Source: an uncultured Prevotellaceae bacterium (lineage in GTDB: Bacteria; Bacteroidota; Bacteroidia; Bacteroidales; Bacteroidaceae). Taken from it: a DNA stretch of 19,238 nt. The notes under the pieces are model-generated. The model saw only the letters and a list, made by a program, of their open reading frames with translations, did not search any database and had not been told where the DNA came from. Location of the stretch: contig CALZOH010000029.1 of NCBI GenBank assembly GCA_945827465.1, positions 1-19,238 of the forward strand, given 5' to 3'. The position numbers and the translations under genes are program-made. Below are positions 13,642 to 19,238 of the stretch, one piece after another (the first letter of the stretch is position 1; each line of letters opens with the position of its first letter).

Positions 13642-16194
13642 ATGAACATTAAAGCAAGTAACGTTAATGCTCCTAATTGGAAAGTTGTAACTGTACAGTC
13701 TCAAATGCCGGACTCTTTAAAGCATTTGGATGAGATTGCCCATAATTTATGGTGGACTTGGAATACGGAAGCTTACAACCTTTTCCGCAATCTTGATCCC
13801 GACCTGTTTAAGTCAACAGGCAAAAATGTGGTAGAAATGCTTGGAAAGTTGAGTTATGAAGAACTCACTAGAATGTCGGAGGACAAACAGTTGTTAAGCA
13901 AAATCAACAAAGTGTACAAAGACTTTCGTAGCTATATGGACGCAAAGCCTGATAGCTCACGTCCTTCTGTAGCTTACTTCTGTATGGAATATGGCTTGAA
14001 TCATATCCTTAAGATTTATTCTGGAGGTTTGGGTATTTTGGCCGGTGATTATTTGAAGGAAGCAAGCGATAGCAATGTGGATATGGTTGGTGTAGGATTC
14101 CTCTACCGTTATGGCTACTTCACTCAAGAGTTGGCCATGGATGGTTCACAGATCGCAAAATATGAGGCTCAAGACTTTGAACGTTTGCCAATTAATAAGG
14201 TGATGGATGGCGATCGTCAAATGGTGATTGATGTTCCCTTCCCCGGATATACACTTCATGCATTAGTTTGGAGAGTGGATGTTGGTCGTGTAAAGCTTTA
14301 TCTGCTCGATACTGATCATGAGATGAACTCTGAATTCGATCGTCCTATCACTCATACGCTTTATGGTGGAAGTTGGGAGAATCGTTTGAAGCAGGAATAC
14401 TTGCTGGGTATTGGTGGTATGCTGATGTTGCAGAAATTGGGTATCACCCGTGACATTTATCATTGCAATGAAGGTCATGCCGCTCTCTGTAATGTTCAGC
14501 GACTGATTGATTACGTAAATCAGGGTATGAACTTTAATGAGGCTCTTGAATTGGTACGTGCTTCTTCTCTTTATACGGTGCATACTCCGGTTCCTGCCGG
14601 TCACGATTATTTTGATGAAGCACTCTTTGGCAAATACCTTGGTGAAGTTCCTGGTAAACTTGGTATCAGTTGGCATGATTTTATGGGAATGGGTCGTACT
14701 AATCCCGACGATGCCGGTGAACGTTTCTGTATGTCTACCTTCCTCTGCAAAACATGTCAAGAGGTTAATGGCGTAAGTTGGCTTCATGGAAAAGTCAGTC
14801 AGAATATGTTCAACAATATCTGGAATGGTTATTATCCAGAAGAGAATCATATCGGCTATGTGACCAATGGTGTTCACATGCCTACTTGGGCTGCTAAAGA
14901 ATGGAAAGCTCTTTATGAAAAGTATTTCGGTAAAGATTTCTATGCGGATCAATCCAATGAAGAAATTTGGAAGAAAATCTACAATGTCCCCGACGAAGAA
15001 ATTTGGGCATTGCGCGTAAAACAGAAGACGGCTCTTATTGAATATATTCGCAAGCGTTTCCGCAAGTCGTGGTTAAAGAACCAAGGTGATCCTTCTCGTG
15101 TGGTTTCATTGCTCGATAAGATTAATCCGAATGCCCTGCTTATCGGTTTTGGTCGTCGATTTGCTACTTATAAGCGTGCTCATTTGCTTTTCACCGATTT
15201 GGAGCGCCTTAAGAAGATTGTGAACAATCCTGATTATCCTGTGCAGTTTATCTACACCGGTAAGGCTCATCCCGCCGATGGTGCAGGTCAAGGTCTTATC
15301 AAGAAGATTCATGACATCTCTCAGACTCCTGAATTCCTTGGAAAGATTCTTTTCTTGGAAAACTATGACATGCAACTTGCTCAGCGTCTTATTTCGGGTG
15401 TTGATATTTGGATGAATACGCCTACACGTCCTCTTGAGGCATCTGGAACGTCAGGTGAAAAGGCCTTGATGAATGGTTTGATCAATTTCTCAGTGCTCGA
15501 CGGATGGTGGCTTGAAGGTTATCGTGAAGGTGCCGGTTGGGCTCTTACAGAAAAGCGTACTTACGAGAATCAGGAATTCCAAGATAGGCTTGATGCAACA
15601 ACTATCTATAATATTCTTGAACGTGAAATCATTCCCATGTACTATTCTCACGGAAGTAATGGATATTCTCGCGAATGGGTACACACCATTAAGAATTCCA
15701 TTGCAAAGATTGCTCCTCATTATACCATGAAGCGTCAGCTTGATGACTATTATACCAAGTTCTATACTCCTCAGTCAAATCGCTTCAAACTTCTCAGTGC
15801 TGACAATAATAAGGTTGCTAAGGATATTGCAGCCTGGAAGGAACTTGTCGCATCGCGTTGGGATAACATTAAAGTAGTATCTGCCGATCTGACACAATTT
15901 GAGGGAAACATTATCAGTGGAAAAACCTATCATGCTCAAGTCGTAGTTGATGAGCAAGGACTTGATGATGCTATCGGAATTGAGCTGGTTGCAATTTCTA
16001 CTGATGCAGAAGGCAAGGAGCATGTAGCCAAGGTCTCTCCCTTTAATGTTGTAAAGCGTGAAGGAAATCTTTATACGTTTGAACTCAATTTGAGTACTGA
16101 TGAAGCGGGCAGTTTCAAAATAGGTTGCCGTATGTATCCTAAACATCAACTCCTGCCTCACCGTCAGGATTTCTGCTACGTTCGTTGGATTTAA
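13642..16194 (+). CDS. glgP: Alpha-glucan (glycogen) phosphorylase, GT35
   Basis: It releases glucose-1-phosphate from alpha-1,4-glucan ends using PLP and phosphate. The 850-residue protein belongs to the bacterial/archaeal alpha-glucan phosphorylase branch with an N-terminal DUF3417-like region (SLKHLDEIAHNLWWTWN, about 25-41). It shows SGGLGILAGDYLKEASD (127-143), RRFATYKR (505-512), GKAHPADG (541-548) and the PLP motif EASGTSGEKALMNG with the cofactor Lys607. It lies 36 bases after glycogen synthase in the same direction with no terminator between, so synthesis and breakdown of glycogen are co-transcribed. A strong terminator follows. The C-terminal 100 residues form an extra beta-rich segment, common in this branch. 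No Shine-Dalgarno site is evident, as usual for the phylum. Confidence 0.95.
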   Translation: MNIKASNVNAPNWKVVTVQSQMPDSLKHLDEIAHNLWWTWNTEAYNLFRNLDPDLFKSTGKNVVEMLGKLSYEELTRMSEDKQLLSKINKVYKDFRSYMDAKPDSSRPSVAYFCMEYGLNHILKIYSGGLGILAGDYLKEASDSNVDMVGVGFLYRYGYFTQELAMDGSQIAKYEAQDFERLPINKVMDGDRQMVIDVPFPGYTLHALVWRVDVGRVKLYLLDTDHEMNSEFDRPITHTLYGGSWENRLKQEYLLGIGGMLMLQKLGITRDIYHCNEGHAALCNVQRLIDYVNQGMNFNEALELVRASSLYTVHTPVPAGHDYFDEALFGKYLGEVPGKLGISWHDFMGMGRTNPDDAGERFCMSTFLCKTCQEVNGVSWLHGKVSQNMFNNIWNGYYPEENHIGYVTNGVHMPTWAAKEWKALYEKYFGKDFYADQSNEEIWKKIYNVPDEEIWALRVKQKTALIEYIRKRFRKSWLKNQGDPSRVVSLLDKINPNALLIGFGRRFATYKRAHLLFTDLERLKKIVNNPDYPVQFIYTGKAHPADGAGQGLIKKIHDISQTPEFLGKILFLENYDMQLAQRLISGVDIWMNTPTRPLEASGTSGEKALMNGLINFSVLDGWWLEGYREGAGWALTEKRTYENQEFQDRLDATTIYNILEREIIPMYYSHGSNGYSREWVHTIKNSIAKIAPHYTMKRQLDDYYTKFYTPQSNRFKLLSADNNKVAKDIAAWKELVASRWDNIKVVSADLTQFEGNIISGKTYHAQVVVDEQGLDDAIGIELVAISTDAEGKEHVAKVSPFNVVKREGNLYTFELNLSTDEAGSFKIGCRMYPKHQLLPHRQDFCYVRWI

Positions 16195-16220
16195 ATCTGT
16201 TCAGTTACAATTAATATCCG

Positions 16221-16262
16221 AATAATAAAGGCTGTCAACTTCTGTTGGCAGTCTTTATTATT
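16221..16262 (+). terminator. Terminator of the glycogen operon
   Basis: The arms 16221-16239 and 16244-16262 give a 19-bp stem (17 Watson-Crick and two G-U pairs on the plus strand) with the loop TTCT. The A/T-rich stem base provides A and T tracts for both directions. It lies 27 bases after the glgP stop. Confidence 0.85.
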
Positions 16263-16323
16263 TCAGATGCTTACATTTTACTTAACGCGCTTAATCTTGT
16301 GAATGACTTACTAATTTTTTAGC

Positions 16324-16348
16324 GTTTCATGAATAGTATTCATGAAAC
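16324..16348. promoter_or_regulatory. Perfect 11-bp inverted repeat upstream of the GH84 gene
   Basis: GTTTCATGAAT (16324-16334), spacer AGT, ATTCATGAAAC (16338-16348). The three-base loop and only a four-T run after it make it a poor terminator, especially after the strong one at 16221-16262. A dimeric regulator site is a reasonable alternative. The rest of 16263-16473 is AT-rich; the nearest promoter-like string is TACTTTAG at 16355, one base off the -7 consensus. Confidence 0.4.
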
Positions 16349-16473
16349 TTTTCGTACTTTAGTGATTTAAAATGTTATTATAGCCTGTGATGAATGCACG
16401 GTGCTCATTTAGATGCTGGAAAACGAACTAATTATATCATAGAATAAATTTAAGGAAATTAAAAGACATAAGG

Positions 16474-19038
16474 ATGAATTACAAATTACTATTGTTGCTG
16501 GCAGCCGGTGCTATGTTCTGTAGTAATGCTTCGGCTCAGGATAATGAAGTTGATTTAAGCTCGCAACGAGGCGAGAAACAAGATGTTGTGACTATCCCCG
16601 GCAAGAAAGTCGATCATCAAGGATTGATTATTAACCCAACGCCACATAATTTGGTAAAAGCAGAAGGCTCTCTTGATGTGCGTCGAGGTTATAGACTTGT
16701 TGATAAGAAGAAGCGTTTCAGTCTGCAACAAGCCCAACTCGCTGCCGAAGGTATTAAATTTGCGGCTGATGGAGTAAAACTGGTGGTGGATTTTGATGCC
16801 AAAAAAGCCGTGAAAAATGGTGTTAAGGCAACTTCAGGTGCTTATACGATGAGTATTGGTAACAAAGGTGTTACCATTCTTGGTTATGATGCGCGTGGAG
16901 CATTCTATGGACTTCAGACCTTGCGACAAATTATGGAAAGTGAGGTAGGCAAGAGCGGCACGGTGCCTTATTTAACGGTTAATGATTATCCCGATCTTGA
17001 GAATCGAGGCGTAGTAGAGGGATTTTATGGTACGCCTTGGTCTCACGAGGTGCGTTTGTCGTTAATCAATTTTTATGGCAAATTTAAGATGAATACCTAT
17101 TTGTATGGCCCGAAGGATGACCAATACCATAGCTCTCCTAACTGGCGTTTGCCTTATCCTGCTGACGAAGCAAAGCAGATTAAGGAACTTGTAGATGCCT
17201 GCAACCGTAATTTCGTTGATTTCGTTTGGGCAATACATCCCGGACAGGATATTAAATGGAATGAGGAAGACTATAAAAACCTTGTGAATAAGTTCAATCT
17301 GATGTATGATCTTGGTGTACGCTCATTTGCCATTTTCTTTGACGACATTTCAGGCGAAGGAACAAATCCCTTGAAGCAAACCGAACTTTTAAATCGTCTT
17401 CACAAAGAATTCGTAGAGGCTAAGGGTGATGTTAATCCGCTCACGGTATGTCCCACTGACTATACTCGTCTTTGGGCTAATCCTTCTGAAAATGGTAGTC
17501 TGGTGATTTATGGAAAGACTTTGCATCCGTCCATCAAAGTGTTTTGGACCGGCGATGCAGTTTGTAGCGACCTTACTCGTGAAACGATGAATTGGGTGAA
17601 TTCGCGAATCAAGCGTCCTGCATACTATTGGTGGAACTTCCCGGTTACCGATTATGCCCGCCATATTATTATGCAAGGTCCTACATACGGTCTCGACACC
17701 TCTCTTACTGCTGAAAATCTCTCTGGTCTTGTCAGCAATCCAATGGAACATGGCGAAGCTTCTAAACTTGCACTCTATGGTGTAGGTGATTATTGTTGGA
17801 ATACGACAGCATATAATCCGATTGACAATTGGGAGCGTGGTATCGTGGAATTGACTTCTGAAGCACATGATGCTTATCGCACCTTTTCTATCCATTCGTG
17901 CGACACAGAAACGGGCTATCGTCGTGCCGAATCGTGGGAGACCAAGACATTTGGTATCAATAACTACACGGAGGCTGATTATAATGCCCTTTATGCTGAA
18001 TTTACTCGCGTAGCGAATGTGGAAGCTGAAATGAAGGCTAAATGTACCAATAAATTACTCATGAAGGAGTTGAATCCATGGCTGGAGGAATTTACTAAAT
18101 TGGGCGAACGTGGTATTCGTACTCTGGACCTTTTGAAATTCTTTAAGCAAGGGAATAATGCTGAGTTCTGGAAAGGTTATGTCAACAACTTGATGACAGA
18201 CGAGCAACTCAAGGCTTACGAGGCGCATAAGAGCGGTACAATGAAGTTGCAACCCTTCTACGAAATCATGATGAATGATATGCGCGACCAATTCTTTGTA
18301 GATTTAACGGGTAAGCGTCCTTCCTCCCTCAAGGGGTGCGGCTCCTATTCATCTTTACGTGGCGCTCAGAGTAAATTGATGTTCGACAACGACTCCACCA
18401 CTTTTTATCATTCAGGTGTCGGTCAAAGCAAGAAAGGCGGCGACTGGTTTGGCGTTGATTTGGGCGCTGTAAAGGATGTGTGGGAAGTGAAGATTATGCA
18501 AGGTCGCAACTCGGTTGACGATGTTGATTACTTTGATCATGCCCGTCTCGAATACTCCGCCGATGGCAAGACCTGGAATGCTCTGATTGATGAAATGGAG
18601 AAACAGTATAACATCAACTGGAAAGGCGAAGCTGTGAAAGCTCGTTACGTTCGTTTGGTAAAATTACCGTCGAACAAGACCAACTGGGTGGCTATACGCA
18701 GTTTTGAGGTAAATCCTGTGAATGCCGAACAGCTTGGCTTTGCCGTGACGGCCAACGACGTGGATGCCGCACTTTATGCTTTTGACAATCATCCCGGAAC
18801 CTCCTACAAGAATCAAGGTACTCTCGCTTTTGAGATTCCTTCAGGAGTAAAGGCTTATACCTATCTCGCAAAGTTTGGCGGAAATTCGATGGTGGTTAAA
18901 CAATTTGATGCAAAGGGTAAAGAATTAGCCAGTGAGGAGGTAAGTTCTCCATTATATAAGCAAATTCTTAAACCGGACGCAGTGAAAGTGTCGCTTCAGG
19001 GTGACGTCGAACTATATGAGATCGTTCCAATGAAGTGA
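16474..19038 (+). CDS. Secreted beta-N-acetylglucosaminidase, GH84 (O-GlcNAcase-like) with CBM32
   Basis: It is predicted to remove terminal beta-linked GlcNAc from host glycans or glycoproteins. A signal peptide covers residues 1-21 (LLLLLAAGAMF...ASA), with no lipobox at Cys16, so periplasmic or exported rather than a lipoprotein. An N-terminal GH20b-like alpha/beta domain (about 50-170, ending GYDARGAFYGLQTL) precedes the GH84 barrel: RGVVEGFYGTPWSHE (178-192), AIFFDDISGEG with the catalytic pair Asp290/Asp291, and YWWNFPVTDYARH. A helical region (about 460-610) is followed by an F5/8-type C/CBM32-like domain (about 620-748) and a further beta-rich C-terminal domain. The order matches Bacteroides GH84 enzymes, extended at the C terminus. 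AAGG just before the ATG supports the start. It stands alone with its own terminator; no SusC/D genes are adjacent. Confidence 0.93.
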   Translation: MNYKLLLLLAAGAMFCSNASAQDNEVDLSSQRGEKQDVVTIPGKKVDHQGLIINPTPHNLVKAEGSLDVRRGYRLVDKKKRFSLQQAQLAAEGIKFAADGVKLVVDFDAKKAVKNGVKATSGAYTMSIGNKGVTILGYDARGAFYGLQTLRQIMESEVGKSGTVPYLTVNDYPDLENRGVVEGFYGTPWSHEVRLSLINFYGKFKMNTYLYGPKDDQYHSSPNWRLPYPADEAKQIKELVDACNRNFVDFVWAIHPGQDIKWNEEDYKNLVNKFNLMYDLGVRSFAIFFDDISGEGTNPLKQTELLNRLHKEFVEAKGDVNPLTVCPTDYTRLWANPSENGSLVIYGKTLHPSIKVFWTGDAVCSDLTRETMNWVNSRIKRPAYYWWNFPVTDYARHIIMQGPTYGLDTSLTAENLSGLVSNPMEHGEASKLALYGVGDYCWNTTAYNPIDNWERGIVELTSEAHDAYRTFSIHSCDTETGYRRAESWETKTFGINNYTEADYNALYAEFTRVANVEAEMKAKCTNKLLMKELNPWLEEFTKLGERGIRTLDLLKFFKQGNNAEFWKGYVNNLMTDEQLKAYEAHKSGTMKLQPFYEIMMNDMRDQFFVDLTGKRPSSLKGCGSYSSLRGAQSKLMFDNDSTTFYHSGVGQSKKGGDWFGVDLGAVKDVWEVKIMQGRNSVDDVDYFDHARLEYSADGKTWNALIDEMEKQYNINWKGEAVKARYVRLVKLPSNKTNWVAIRSFEVNPVNAEQLGFAVTANDVDAALYAFDNHPGTSYKNQGTLAFEIPSGVKAYTYLAKFGGNSMVVKQFDAKGKELASEEVSSPLYKQILKPDAVKVSLQGDVELYEIVPMK

Positions 19039-19076
19039 TGGAATGACTCGAAAGATCAATCTGATCATGTAATGAT

Positions 19077-19114
19077 AAAAAGGGGGTGTGCGATCATAAG
19101 CACAGCCCCTTTTT
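19077..19114 (+). terminator. Terminator of the GH84 gene
   Basis: AAAAAGGGG (19077-19085) pairs with CCCCTTTTT (19106-19114), and an inner TGTGC/GCACA stem continues after a G/G mismatch. The loop is GATCATAA, and the stem ends in a T run. It lies about 40 bases past the stop codon. Confidence 0.85.
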
Positions 19115-19238
19115 CAAATAGTACGCCCGTCATGAGCATTGTCTAACGTGGGCAAATCCCAAAGCTAACCTAATCGCCACCATATGAGCGAAAACGGAAC
19201 CAACACATAACCCAATATAGCCTCGATTTCAACCGAAC
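19115..19238. other. Right edge, no gene supported
   Basis: These 124 bases hold no start codon with a convincing gene. Two minus-strand frames run in from the edge: one ends GYVLVPFSLIWWRLG-stop, and one reads GYIGLCVGSVFAHMVAIRL. Either could be the tail of a convergent gene, but they are too short to choose between or to name. Confidence 0.3.

Noticed and set aside
14263..14952. A 229-codon minus-strand open frame opposite glgP
   Set aside because: It is fully antisense to conserved phosphorylase sequence and has no family features; an antisense shadow.
16324..16348. Palindrome considered as a terminator
   Set aside because: The three-base loop is tight, the T run is only four bases, and a much stronger terminator already lies 60 bases upstream, so I left it as a possible operator.

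Overview
The window looks like chromosome from a member of the Bacteroidales, most likely Prevotella or a close relative. This rests on several points: a large Bacteroidetes-style type II-C Cas9, many copies of the Bacteroidetes -7 promoter box (TAnnTTTG), weak or absent Shine-Dalgarno sites, a eukaryote-like GT3 glycogen synthase, and a secreted GH84 hexosaminidase close to the Bacteroides enzyme. Genus assignment is inference.

Layout. (1) 1-5841, minus strand: a complete type II-C CRISPR-Cas effector and adaptation operon, cas9-cas1-cas2. A tracrRNA is encoded divergently on the plus strand just upstream of cas9, with its own promoter and terminator. No CRISPR repeat is visible; the array is expected just beyond base 1. 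(2) 5878-6308: a repeat-derived hairpin, then tRNA-Glu(CTC) and tRNA-Ser(GCT), both minus, behind one clear promoter. (3) 6309-8888: a block bracketed by a 27-bp direct repeat (26/27 identical) of the 3' end of ppdK. Inside are a two-gene minus-strand operon, an AAA/ABC-type ATPase plus a TOPRIM-like protein that resembles PARIS/RloAB-type defence pairs, a 190-bp nested inverted-repeat element, and five ~21-bp-phased TGGGAAACA motifs. (4) 8859-16262: central carbon and glycogen genes. These are ppdK (minus), then divergently GT3 glycogen synthase and GT35 glucan phosphorylase as a two-gene operon. (5) 16263-19238: a palindrome, a GH84 beta-N-acetylglucosaminidase with signal peptide and CBM32-like domain, a terminator, and an unassigned right edge.

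Working together: Cas9, tracrRNA, Cas1 and Cas2 make a self-contained adaptive immune system whose catalytic residues are all present. The ATPase/TOPRIM pair next to it is probably a second, abortive-type defence module. PPDK, glycogen synthase and glucan phosphorylase form a storage-carbon group: PEP/pyruvate exchange, glycogen building and glycogen breakdown.

The most striking structure is the duplicated ppdK terminus. It suggests that the ATPase/TOPRIM module arrived as a small island inserted at the 3' end of ppdK, rebuilding the gene's last codons. A small family of dispersed palindromic repeats (core GACCGATTTGGGAT) lies at three places around the defence genes.
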